From: Treponema sp. UBA3649
Lineage (GTDB): Bacteria > Spirochaetota > Spirochaetia > Treponematales > Treponemataceae
Length of the DNA: 22,552 bases
NCBI GenBank assembly: GCA_002373325.1
Contig: DFKI01000052.1
Span: 1-22,552, forward strand
Direction of reading: 5' to 3'
The notes below the pieces were generated by a model. That model searched no databases. It worked only from the letters and a program-made list of their open reading frames with translations, and was not told the DNA's origin. The position numbers and the translations under genes are program-made. Below are positions 1-7,657 of the stretch, one piece after another (the stretch's first letter is position 1; each line of letters begins with the position of its first letter).

Positions 1-716
1 CCTTTGATAAACACAAGACATGTGACGACGGGACGTATGGCGGGGGAGCCGGGCAACTCATGATGCCTGAACCCTTGGGACGCGCGTTGGACAGCGTTGA
101 GGCCTACAAAAAACACGTGATTTATGTCACGCCGAGCGGTAAGCCATTTACGCAAAAAAAAGCGGAGTCCTTGAGCCGTAAAGAAGAAATTGTCCTTATC
201 TGCGGAAGATACGAAGGAATCGACCAGCGGATAATTGACCTGTATGTTGATGACGAGATTTCCATCGGGGATTACGTGATGAGCAGCGGGGAAGTGGCGG
301 CGACGGTGATTGTCGATACGGTCTACAGGCTGGTTGACGGAGTAATCACCCACGAGTCATTGGACGAGGAGAGCTTTAACGGCAACCTTTTGGAATATCC
401 CCAGTATACGAGGCCAAACGTGTACAAGGGCTTGGAAGTACCGGATGTTCTTTCCGGCGGCAACCATGAGGAAATCCGGAAGTGGAGGCTTCGTAAGAGC
501 CTGCAGAAAACGCTGATGAACAGGCCCGACCTGATTCAGAACGCAAGGATGCAAGGTACTCTTTCCGAGGAAGCCGAAAAGATGATCGAAGAAATCGCCG
601 AGCACAGGGACTTCAAAAACGACAAAAAGCAGAAGCGGCAGTTGCGTTCCATACAGGAAAGACTGAAGCGGAAGGCTGAGAAGAAATCCGGTCCGGCAAT
701 CAAACATGGAGACTAA
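1..716 (+). CDS. trmD: tRNA (guanine-37-N1)-methyltransferase TrmD, 5' end cut by window
   Basis: TrmD transfers a methyl group from S-adenosylmethionine to N1 of guanine 37 in tRNAs reading CNN codons, which prevents +1 frameshifting. The reading frame is open from base 3 without a start, so roughly the first 45 to 50 residues lie outside the window; an internal ATG at 60 is not the start. The visible part begins in the conserved DDGTYGGGAG loop and contains the trefoil-knot SAM site: CGRYEGIDQR, then IGDYVMSSGE, then YTRPNVYKGLEVPDVLSGGN and HEEIRKWRLRKSL. All family hallmarks are present. The C-terminus carries a lysine/arginine-rich tail somewhat longer than in E. coli TrmD. It is followed one base later by rplS, the usual bacterial rpsP-rimM-trmD-rplS order. 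Family assignment is near certain. Confidence 0.97.
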   Translation, partial: FDKHKTCDDGTYGGGAGQLMMPEPLGRALDSVEAYKKHVIYVTPSGKPFTQKKAESLSRKEEIVLICGRYEGIDQRIIDLYVDDEISIGDYVMSSGEVAATVIVDTVYRLVDGVITHESLDEESFNGNLLEYPQYTRPNVYKGLEVPDVLSGGNHEEIRKWRLRKSLQKTLMNRPDLIQNARMQGTLSEEAEKMIEEIAEHRDFKNDKKQKRQLRSIQERLKRKAEKKSGPAIKHGD

Positions 717-717
717 A

Positions 718-1194
718 ATGGATCTTATCAAGACTATTGAAGAACAGCAGAAGAAAGCGAATGTTGCGGACTTCCGTGTTGGAGATACCGTCAAGGTTCA
801 CTTTGAGATTATTGAGGGAAAGACAAAGCGTATTCAGATTTATGAAGGACTTGTCATCTGCATCAAGAACTCAGGAATCAGGCAGACATTCACTGTCCGC
901 AAATTGAGCTACGGTGTCGGCGTTGAGCGTGTGTTCCCCGTGAACAGCCCCCGCGTTATGAAGGTGGAGATTGTTCGTCCTGGAAAAGTGCGCCGCTCAA
1001 AGATTTACTACGTGCGCGACAAGATTGGTAAGGCCGCCAAGATTAAGGAAGACCTTACACCCAAGGCAAAGGCCCGCGTGAACGCATCCAATGCTCTGGC
1101 AAAGGCAAACTCACAGGCTGAGGAAGCTTTGAAGGCAGAGATTAAGGCTGAGACTGCTGCAGAAGCGGCTGCAAACAAGGCAAAGAAGAAATAA
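718..1194 (+). CDS. rplS: 50S ribosomal protein L19
   Basis: L19 lies at the 30S-50S interface of the ribosome. The protein (158 aa) matches the family along residues 1-115: FRVGDTVKVHFEIIEGKTKR, FTVRKLSYGVGVERVFP and the YYVRDKIGKAAKIKEDL end. I chose ATG 718 because GGAG at 708-711 lies six bases upstream; an in-frame ATG at 706 inside trmD has no ribosome-binding site and would add METK. The gene starts one base after the trmD stop, so the two are co-transcribed and probably translationally coupled. Beyond the normal family length (about 115 aa) there is an extra tail of about 40 residues, rich in Ala, Lys and Glu, likely helical and solvent exposed. Such low-complexity tails on ribosomal proteins occur in several lineages and do not cast doubt on the assignment. 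Confidence 0.98.
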   Translation: MDLIKTIEEQQKKANVADFRVGDTVKVHFEIIEGKTKRIQIYEGLVICIKNSGIRQTFTVRKLSYGVGVERVFPVNSPRVMKVEIVRPGKVRRSKIYYVRDKIGKAAKIKEDLTPKAKARVNASNALAKANSQAEEALKAEIKAETAAEAAANKAKKK

Positions 1195-1215
1195 AATTCT
1201 TTTTTCCTGAAAAAA

Positions 1216-1270
1216 AAAGGGAGCGGCTGATTGGCACTTGAAAGTCCTTTCGGCAGCTCCCTTTGTTTTT
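1216..1270. terminator. Bidirectional intrinsic terminator between rplS and the lipoprotein pair
   Basis: A perfect 9-bp inverted repeat, AAAGGGAGC at 1216-1224 and GCTCCCTTT at 1256-1264, encloses a 31-base loop that can fold further. On the plus strand it is followed by GTTTTT (ends rplS). Read on the minus strand it is followed by a run of eight T (the A-run at 1211-1218), which ends the minus-strand lipoprotein gene. Convergent genes sharing one hairpin fit this layout. Confidence 0.8.
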
Positions 1271-1284
1271 ATACATGGATTTAA

Positions 1285-1932
1285 TCAGTCCTTCTTTATG
1301 AGCCGGATATTGTCCACCATGATTTTTCCGCCGGTGTTTTCCCCAACCACCTGAATCATTCCGCATGAAAGCTGTTCTCCGTGAACAATCTCCGTAACGG
1401 GATTTCCGTCGCTTTCGATTCCCTCAGTCAGGCTGAAAATCACGTTCTTGTTCTCACCTTTTCCGAGTGTGAATGTTTCGGTCGTGGTCCATTTCCATTC
1501 GATTCCGTCCTGAACGGCCACGTTGACCTGCAAGGGCTGCTCCGAGATGTTGTTGAAATCCACCACGATGGCCTTGTAGGGTGTCCAGTCCGTCTCCAGG
1601 AGGGCATAGCACGGGAAAGTCGCCTGCATTGATGTGTCCTTTGACATCACGTCGAATTCCCAGATTCCTGATGTCGCACCGTCGCTGGCCCATTCCTCCG
1701 AAAGATCCGTCTCAAGCGAAAGATTGTGGCTTCCCCACTGGTCCCATGAGTCGCCGACTGCCTGCCAGAAGTTTCCTTCCTCAAAACTGTCAAGCAAGAC
1801 TATCTCTCCCTCTGGATCCGGATTGTTTATGCACGGAATCTCCGGGGCTGCCTTTGGTGTGCTTGCGCATCCTGCCATGAGTACGAGACATGCAAGCGTT
1901 GAAATCGCGTTGATTGCGTTCGTTCTTTTCAT
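1285..1932 (-). CDS. Lipoprotein with carbohydrate-binding-like beta-sandwich (paralogue 1)
   Basis: Predicted exported lipoprotein of 215 aa. A signal peptide with lipobox LMAGC (acylated Cys22) is followed by a short Pro/Ala linker and one compact domain. That domain opens with LLDSFEEGNFWQAVG, contains alternating beta-type segments rich in Trp and Asn, and closes with MVDNIRLIKK. The DxFE...DNIRL frame is typical of jelly-roll carbohydrate-binding modules, so glycan binding at the cell surface is inferred, not shown. The start is ATG 1932, six bases after AGGAG; the upstream TTG at 1935 would sit too close to that site. It is the second gene of a two-gene minus-strand operon, 21 bases after its paralogue. 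It has no catalytic motif I recognise. Confidence 0.8.
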   Translation of the reverse strand: MKRTNAINAISTLACLVLMAGCASTPKAAPEIPCINNPDPEGEIVLLDSFEEGNFWQAVGDSWDQWGSHNLSLETDLSEEWASDGATSGIWEFDVMSKDTSMQATFPCYALLETDWTPYKAIVVDFNNISEQPLQVNVAVQDGIEWKWTTTETFTLGKGENKNVIFSLTEGIESDGNPVTEIVHGEQLSCGMIQVVGENTGGKIMVDNIRLIKKD

Positions 1933-1953
1933 CAAAATCTCCTGACGCTAATT

Positions 1954-2568
1954 TTATTTTACAAGGCGGATGTTGTCAACGGCGATGGGACCGTCATTCT
2001 CCTGGAAAAGACAGACGCACATTCTGTGTACCGCGCTTGGATCCGGAATGTTCATGTCCTTGAGACTGAATGTCACGTTCTTGTTTACTCCGTTTCCGAG
2101 TGTCTGTGGGGCTGACTGACACCACGCCCAGTTCGTGTCCTGGATTACAACAACAAGGTCAATCGTTCCGCTCGTTGTGTTGTTCACGTCAAGCACTATG
2201 TCCTTGTATTCGGTAAGGTCGGTAATCACAAGGGAGTCGCAGAAGAATGTGGCCTTGTCACCTCCGTTCGCAGCCTTTTCAGCTGAACCCGCATGATACT
2301 CAAAGAGAGCCGATGTGCTTCCCTCGCTTGCCCAGTCGCTTGACTCGGAGATGTCCTCAGAGCAGTCATCCGAATTCCAGCTTCCCGCCACAGCCTGCCA
2401 GTACATGCCTTCCTCAAATCCGTCGAGCAAATCAACTGTTCCCGATGGATCCGGATTGACGATTGGTGCGACAGAGGCCGATGGAGCCGCCGTTCCTGAG
2501 TTTGACGCGCATCCGATGAGAAAGAGTGCCGAGAGAGCCATTCCTGCTGAGATTAAAAGTCTTTTCAT
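1954..2568 (-). CDS. Lipoprotein with carbohydrate-binding-like beta-sandwich (paralogue 2)
   Basis: Lipoprotein of 204 aa with lipobox FLIGC (Cys20), an Ala/Ser/Pro linker, and a domain clearly related to that of the neighbouring gene: NPDPSGTVDLLDGFEEGMYW matches NPDPEGEIVLLDSFEEGNFW there, GNGVNKNVTFSL matches GKGENKNVIFSL, and both end in VDNIRL. This points to tandem duplication followed by divergence. The start ATG 2568 is preceded by GGAGG seven bases away. It is the first gene of the pair and faces the large transport operon across the 395-bp control region, so the two units may be co-regulated. Likely role, by inference: surface capture of a polysaccharide or sugar ligand. The domain contains several Cys residues (in FFCDS, AWCQS, MCVCL), more than its paralogue. 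Confidence 0.8.
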   Translation of the reverse strand: MKRLLISAGMALSALFLIGCASNSGTAAPSASVAPIVNPDPSGTVDLLDGFEEGMYWQAVAGSWNSDDCSEDISESSDWASEGSTSALFEYHAGSAEKAANGGDKATFFCDSLVITDLTEYKDIVLDVNNTTSGTIDLVVVIQDTNWAWCQSAPQTLGNGVNKNVTFSLKDMNIPDPSAVHRMCVCLFQENDGPIAVDNIRLVK

Positions 2569-2633
2569 ATTGTATCCTCCAAAATTTTTCCGGCTTGGAT
2601 CATTACGGTCTGTCCGGATTTCTTCTACTAAAT

Positions 2634-2662
2634 ATTATTGTGCGTTTTTCATAAAAAAGCAA
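2634..2662 (-). promoter_or_regulatory. Candidate promoter for the lipoprotein pair
   Basis: Read on the minus strand, TTGCTT (2657-2662) and AATAAT (2634-2639) are separated by 17 bases. The -10 matches consensus at five of six positions and the -35 only weakly. It would give a leader of roughly 60 bases before ATG 2568. Confidence 0.4.
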
Positions 2663-2687
2663 GTAAAAAATGCTAAAAATTCGTAAT

Positions 2688-2705
2688 TTTTTTTACGTAA
2701 AAAAA
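2688..2705. repeat. 18-bp palindrome, possible operator
   Basis: TTTTTTTACGTAAAAAAA is a perfect palindrome centred between bases 2696 and 2697. It lies upstream of the candidate minus-strand promoter and just before the best plus-strand -10 candidate, a position suited to a shared operator. The A/T-only arms could also arise by composition, so a regulator-binding role is inference. Confidence 0.4.
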
Positions 2706-2963
2706 TATTTTGCAAATTCTTAATTTCTTCTATAATTTGCGTCAGATTTCAGCTTCTGAAAATCAATGTGAGTAAAAAAATGCAAAAAAAATGAAAAAAT
2801 CAGCCAATTTTCTTTACAAAACTCTTGCTAAATTTTTATTTTAGGTTTATTCTGTTAATTAAAGAGATTAAATTTAGGCAATAACTAAAAACGCTTTAAG
2901 GTGTGTTTTAGTGGACCGGATGATTTTTTTTGAAGTGAGTCGGTTTTCAAGGGGGCTTTGCGG

Positions 2964-5828
2964 ATGTTGAAAAGATTTTTTTTGTTTATGCTCGTTCTGG
3001 CATCATGCCTGTCCCTTGCGTTTTCCCAGCAGGGCGTGGAGAAAAAGGCCATCCGATGGTCACGGGGCAGCTCGGTGAATGAATATCTCTCGCTCCATGA
3101 AGCGGCTTCTTTCCCGGATGAGACTGTCGTGCTCAATGCAATCTCCTATTCATCAGCCTCATCAGACGCAAATGTGGAGACTCTTGAATCTTGGAACGGC
3201 AAATCCGACGTGCTTCGCTGGACAGATGAGCAGGGGTCCGTGAGCTGGGATTTTTCGGTTGAGCAGAGCGGATTTTATTTTCTTTCCATGGACTACATCG
3301 CTCTTCCTTACAAGGGGATGGAGATTGAGTTCGAGGTGCTGCTTGACGGTAATCTTCCGTATGATGATTTTCAGGCGGTCCGTTTTTCGCGGGTGTGGAA
3401 GGATGCCGGTGAAATCAGAAGGGACAGGAACGACAATGATCTTGTGAGCGACGTGGAGGAGGTCTTTGTCTGGCAGACGAGGGATTTCATTGACACGCAG
3501 GGATTTTTCAACGAGCCGCTTCCGCTTTATATAGAGGAAGGAAATCACACGCTCACGCTGAATCTGAAAAGGGAGGCCCTTTGCATCAAGGAAATCAGAA
3601 TCTACAATCCGAAGGAGATTCCTGTCTATGCGGAGATTGAGGAAACTCTTGCTGGACTTCCGAAACCGAAAAATGTGTTTGAGAAAGTCCAGGGAGAACA
3701 TGCGTCAAGAAAATCAGATTCGGTACTGATTCCCACATCCGACAGAATCGATGCGGCGACAGAACCGAGCTCACCTTCCAAAATCAGGCTGAACACAATC
3801 GGCGGAAACTACACTTGGAAACTTCCCGGTCAGTGGATTGAGTGGGAGGTGGAGGCACCCGAGGACGGACTTTACAAAATTTTCATCAAGGCAAGGCAGA
3901 ACACACAGAGGGGAATGGCTGCGACGAGAAAAATCTATGTGGACGGAAAGATCCCGAGCGCGGAATTCTCACTCATGGAATTTCCATATTCTCTCAAGTG
4001 GGACATGTATTCGCCGGTGGACAAATCTAGCGGAAAGGAATGTCTCGTTCATCTGAGCCGGGGAAAGCACACAATCAGAATGGAAAACACGTTGGGCCGT
4101 CTGAGTCCGATTCTTTCTTCCGTGGACGACCTGACTTACGAGTGCAACACGATGCGGCGGCGTTTCATAATGATTATGGGAAGCGAGCCTGATTTGTACC
4201 GCGACTATCAGCTTGAAAAAGAGATTCCGGGACTCATCGAAAAACTTCATGAGCTTTCGGCACGTTTTGAGCAACAGGCGGATGAGTTCGAGGCGATTAC
4301 CGGACAAAAGGGAACCGAGGCACAGACTTTGAGAATCATGGTGGAGCAGCTTGACCGTTTCGCCGAGCAGCCGGAGTACATCCCGAACAGACAGTCATCT
4401 TTCAGGGACAACATTGCGAATCTTGCCACATGGATTCTTGCGAGAAAGGAAGTCCCCGTGGAGATTGACTATCTCGGAATCATGAGCGCGGACAAAAAGA
4501 TGCCACGTGCAAGGGCCTCCTGGTTGCGGCAGCGGTGGATGGGAATCCGCTCTTTCTTCGCTTCATTTTTTGAGGATTACACGAGCGTCGGAGGAAAGGA
4601 AAAGGATGCCATCACCGTGTGGATTTCTTCAGGACGTGACCAGGCTCAGATTTTGAGAAACCTCATAACGAACGACTTTACGCCGAGGACCGGAATCAAG
4701 GTGAATCTTTCTCTTGTGCAGGGAACAATCATCGAGGCTACCATGGCAGGACGTGGACCCGACATTGCGATTCAGGTGGCGAGGGGACAACCCGTGAATC
4801 TTGCGGCGAGGAATGCGCTTTATGATTTGAAGTCTTTCCCGGATTATGACTCTGTCGTGAAACGATTCCGCGAAAATGCGATGGTTCCTTACGAATACCG
4901 GGGAGGGGCATACGCGCTTCCTTTGACTCAGGACTTCCACATGATGTTCTACAGGACGGATATTTTTGAAGAGCTCGGGATAGAGCCTCCTGAGACATGG
5001 GATGACCTTTACAAGATTATTCCGACTTTGCAGAGAAACAACATGCAGGTGGGTCTTCCGTATCAGTCCGCGGACGGAATCGATTTGATTGACGCTGGCA
5101 TGGGCTCAAGGAATCTTTTTCCCACTCTTCTTTCACAGCACGGAGGTTCCTTCTATAAAAATGATTTCAGGGAGACTGCCCTCATGGATCCAGAGGCTTA
5201 CGCTGCGTTCAAGCAGTGGACTGATTTTTACAGCGCATACGGATTTACTCTCAAGTTTGATTTTTACAACCGCTTCCGCACCGGAGAGATGCCTTTGGGA
5301 ATCGCGTCGTACGGTCAGTACAATCTTCTGATGGCGGCGGCACCGGAGATTCGGAATCTGTGGGCCATGTGTCCCATTCCCGGAGTGAGGATGGATGATG
5401 GAAGTGTGAACAGGAGCGAGTCTGCTTCGGGATCTGCCATGGTCATGTTTAAGAAAATAAAAAATCCAGATGACGGATGGGAGTTCATGAAATGGTGGAC
5501 AAGTTCTGACGTGCAGCTAAAGTATGCGAATCAGCTTGAGACACTTATGGGACCTGCGGCTCGTCTCGGAACATCCAACGTGGAGACTTTCAGACGCATG
5601 GCATGGTCAAGGTCGGAGCAGGAAATCCTTGAGTCGCAGTGGAAGCATGTGAAGGAAATCCCTGAGATTCCCGGCGGATATTACACAATCCGTATGCTTG
5701 ACATCGCGTTCACGAAAACTTATTACAACAACATGAACGCGCGCGCAACGTTGAACAAGTATTGCGAGATGATAAACGAGGAAATCTCACGAAAGAGAAA
5801 GGAGCTTGGAGCAGATGAACGAGAGTGA
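2964..5828 (+). CDS. Giant ABC-transporter solute-binding protein with N-terminal glycan-binding-like ectodomain
   Basis: Exported binding protein of 954 aa for a sugar-type ABC importer. The signal peptide spans about residues 1-21 (cleavage near AFS-QQ); LASC at 12-15 could be a lipobox, so lipid anchoring is possible. Two beta-rich modules follow, near residues 35-200 and 265-390. The second (WIEWEVEAPEDGLYKIFIKARQ, then RKIYVDGKIP) resembles galactose-binding-like modules. A helical linker spans about 390-540. The last 410 residues form a family-1 extracellular solute-binding domain: ITVWISSGRDQAQILRNL, GRGPDIAIQ, YALPLTQDFHMMFYRTDIFE and ELGIEPPETWDDL. Usual binding proteins have 400-550 aa, so the N-terminal half is an addition. 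ATG 2964 has a GGGGG site; the TTG at 2958 is too close to it. It overlaps the next gene by 14 bases. Substrate unknown. Confidence 0.88.
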   Translation: MLKRFFLFMLVLASCLSLAFSQQGVEKKAIRWSRGSSVNEYLSLHEAASFPDETVVLNAISYSSASSDANVETLESWNGKSDVLRWTDEQGSVSWDFSVEQSGFYFLSMDYIALPYKGMEIEFEVLLDGNLPYDDFQAVRFSRVWKDAGEIRRDRNDNDLVSDVEEVFVWQTRDFIDTQGFFNEPLPLYIEEGNHTLTLNLKREALCIKEIRIYNPKEIPVYAEIEETLAGLPKPKNVFEKVQGEHASRKSDSVLIPTSDRIDAATEPSSPSKIRLNTIGGNYTWKLPGQWIEWEVEAPEDGLYKIFIKARQNTQRGMAATRKIYVDGKIPSAEFSLMEFPYSLKWDMYSPVDKSSGKECLVHLSRGKHTIRMENTLGRLSPILSSVDDLTYECNTMRRRFIMIMGSEPDLYRDYQLEKEIPGLIEKLHELSARFEQQADEFEAITGQKGTEAQTLRIMVEQLDRFAEQPEYIPNRQSSFRDNIANLATWILARKEVPVEIDYLGIMSADKKMPRARASWLRQRWMGIRSFFASFFEDYTSVGGKEKDAITVWISSGRDQAQILRNLITNDFTPRTGIKVNLSLVQGTIIEATMAGRGPDIAIQVARGQPVNLAARNALYDLKSFPDYDSVVKRFRENAMVPYEYRGGAYALPLTQDFHMMFYRTDIFEELGIEPPETWDDLYKIIPTLQRNNMQVGLPYQSADGIDLIDAGMGSRNLFPTLLSQHGGSFYKNDFRETALMDPEAYAAFKQWTDFYSAYGFTLKFDFYNRFRTGEMPLGIASYGQYNLLMAAAPEIRNLWAMCPIPGVRMDDGSVNRSESASGSAMVMFKKIKNPDDGWEFMKWWTSSDVQLKYANQLETLMGPAARLGTSNVETFRRMAWSRSEQEILESQWKHVKEIPEIPGGYYTIRMLDIAFTKTYYNNMNARATLNKYCEMINEEISRKRKELGADERE

Positions 5829-6768
5829 GGCAATCAAGACGGCGGGTGAAAAAAATCCATCCGTGCCGAAAGTACCGAAAAAGAAAAAATCGCATTGGGA
5901 AACAAGGTCAAGCTATCTGATGATGGCGCCGTTCCTTGTTCTTTTCACAATCTTCACAATCATCCCGATTCTTTCCTCAATCGCACTGAGCTTCACGAGC
6001 TTTGACATGCTGCAGTCCCCGCGTTTCGTCGGATTCAGCAATTACGTGCGGCTTCTTTTGGACGACCAGATTTTTCTTCAGGTCTTGAAGAATACTTTGG
6101 TATTCGCTTTTGTTACGGGACCAATCTCCTACGTGCTTTCCTTTTTGCTCGCGTGGATGATAAACGAGTACCGTCCCTTTGCCCGCTCAATCTGGACTTT
6201 GATTTTTTACGCTCCGACTCTTGCGGGAAATATTTTTTACATCTGGACTTTTATTTTTTCGGGGGACCAGTACGGATTTCTGAACGGATGGCTTTTGAAG
6301 CTCGGGTTCATCAAGGAGTCAATCGACTGGATCGGTAACAGCGACTATGTTCTGGGCGTGTTGCTTACGGTACAGATTTGGCTGAGTTTCGGCGCGGGAT
6401 TTCTTTCCTTCATCGCAGGTTTTCAGGGGATTGACGCATCGCTTTACGAGGCCGGAAGAATTGACGGAATCAAAAACAGATGGCAAGAGCTCTGGTACAT
6501 CACGATTCCCTCCATGGCTCCCCAGCTTATGTTCGGTGCGGTCATGCAGATTGCCGGCTCTTTTGGTGTGAGCGAAGTGATAAAACAGGTGGGAGGATTT
6601 CCGACGCGGGGATATTCAGGAGACACAATCGGAACTTACATAATAGACTACGGTACTGTCCGCTTCGAGATGGGGTATGCGTGTACACTTTCCGTCGTGC
6701 TGTTTCTGATAATGATTTTCACGAACAGCGTAATCACTAAACTGCTGAGGAAGAATTTAAATGACTAA
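5815..6768 (+). CDS. Sugar ABC transporter permease, MalF/LplB type (pair A)
   Basis: Inner-membrane permease subunit of 317 aa with about six membrane helices. After a basic cytoplasmic head (KKKKSHW) comes the typical first helix LMMAPFLVLFTIFTIIPILSSIALSF. The cytoplasmic EAA loop that docks onto the ATPase is LYEAGRIDGIKNRWQELWYI, with Glu212 and Gly219 and a Gly in place of the second Ala. I use ATG 5815, inside the end of the preceding gene (14-base overlap, so translation is coupled). An in-frame TTG at 5806 sits one base from the AGGAG and is unlikely. It should pair with the next gene and be fed by the binding protein before it. Confidence 0.92.
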   Translation: MNESEAIKTAGEKNPSVPKVPKKKKSHWETRSSYLMMAPFLVLFTIFTIIPILSSIALSFTSFDMLQSPRFVGFSNYVRLLLDDQIFLQVLKNTLVFAFVTGPISYVLSFLLAWMINEYRPFARSIWTLIFYAPTLAGNIFYIWTFIFSGDQYGFLNGWLLKLGFIKESIDWIGNSDYVLGVLLTVQIWLSFGAGFLSFIAGFQGIDASLYEAGRIDGIKNRWQELWYITIPSMAPQLMFGAVMQIAGSFGVSEVIKQVGGFPTRGYSGDTIGTYIIDYGTVRFEMGYACTLSVVLFLIMIFTNSVITKLLRKNLND

Positions 6769-7654
6769 GAGAAGTTTTTCAAATACAATCCGTCACCTCA
6801 AATACCGTGGCGCAAAAAAAGCAAACCGCTCAAGAATCGTGGATTTTCTCCTTGCTCTTTTTCTCCTGACCCTTGGAGTTTTCATGGTTCTTCCCGTGTG
6901 GCTCGTGTGCATAAACGCGTTCAAGCCGATTGACGAGCTTTTCCTCATGCCGCCGAGATTTTATGTGGCTCATCCGACGCTGAACAATTTCGTGCAGCTC
7001 ATGCAGATTCTGGAGAACATGTGGGTTCCGTTCAGCCGCTACCTTTTCAACTCCATTCTTGTTACGGTCACTGCAACTCTCGGAAACGTGGTGGTCGCGT
7101 CCCTTGCTGCTTATCCCCTTGCGAAACATAATTTTCCGGGAAAGGCGGTGATTTCAAAAATCATCGTGCTGGCCCTCCTTTTCACGACGTCAATTCTTTA
7201 TATTCCGCAGTACATAATTTCCGCGAGGCTTCATCTCATCAACACGTACTGGTCGCTGATTCTTCCCGTGGTTCAGATGACGATGGGCGTGTTTCTCATG
7301 CAGCAGTTCATGGGCCAGATTCCCACGTCGCTTCTTGAGGCCGCTAGGATTGACGGTGCGGGTGAGTGGAAAATATGGATTTCTGTGGTCATGCCTTCCG
7401 TAAAACCCGCGTGGCTCACCGTAATCATCTTCGCGTTCCAAAACATCTGGAACCAGAACGGAAACATGTACATTTACAACGAGAGCATGAAGGTGCTTCC
7501 ATCCCTCACGTCACAAGTTTCATCCGGCGGAATTGCGAGGGCTGGTGCGGCTGCGGCTCTGATGCTTGTGCTGATGATTCCACCGATCGTGCTTTTCCAG
7601 ATGACACAGAGACAGGTCATTGAGACGATGACGACATCGGGAATCAAGGAGTAG
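6761..7654 (+). CDS. Sugar ABC transporter permease, MalG type (pair A)
   Basis: Second permease subunit of the first importer, 297 aa, six predicted membrane helices after a basic cytoplasmic N-terminus of about 30 residues. The EAA loop reads LLEAARIDGAGEWKIWISVV (Glu193, Gly199), the full canonical form. The start overlaps the end of the MalF-type gene by eight bases, which is the usual coupling for heterodimeric permeases. The C-terminus QRQVIETMTTSGIKE follows the MalG pattern of ending in a short Gly-containing tail. No ATP-binding subunit follows it, as in many oligosaccharide importers that share an MsmX/UgpC-like ATPase encoded elsewhere in the genome. Confidence 0.93.
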   Translation: MTKRSFSNTIRHLKYRGAKKANRSRIVDFLLALFLLTLGVFMVLPVWLVCINAFKPIDELFLMPPRFYVAHPTLNNFVQLMQILENMWVPFSRYLFNSILVTVTATLGNVVVASLAAYPLAKHNFPGKAVISKIIVLALLFTTSILYIPQYIISARLHLINTYWSLILPVVQMTMGVFLMQQFMGQIPTSLLEAARIDGAGEWKIWISVVMPSVKPAWLTVIIFAFQNIWNQNGNMYIYNESMKVLPSLTSQVSSGGIARAGAAAALMLVLMIPPIVLFQMTQRQVIETMTTSGIKE

Positions 7655-7657
7655 GCA

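Larger units (their letters stand above)
2569..2963. promoter_or_regulatory. AT-rich divergent control region
   Basis: These 395 bases hold no credible gene. They contain A/T tracts repeating at about helical spacing (centres near 2655, 2667, 2677, 2690, 2702 and again 2777, 2787, 2796), which predicts curved DNA, and an 18-bp palindrome at 2688-2705. For the plus-strand operon, TATAAT at 2731-2736 is the best -10 candidate, with TTGCAA at 2710-2715 only 15 bases away. TTTACA at 2813 with TATTTT at 2837, and TTGCTA at 2825 with TATTCT at 2848, are alternatives. I cannot choose among them. Translation of the plus gene uses GGGGG at 2951-2955, eight bases before ATG 2964. Confidence 0.6.

Noticed and set aside
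2590..2626. TCCGG and CCGGA inverted repeat in the lipoprotein leader
   Set aside because: The arms are only five bases with a long spacer and no T-run, too little to call an operator, riboswitch or terminator.
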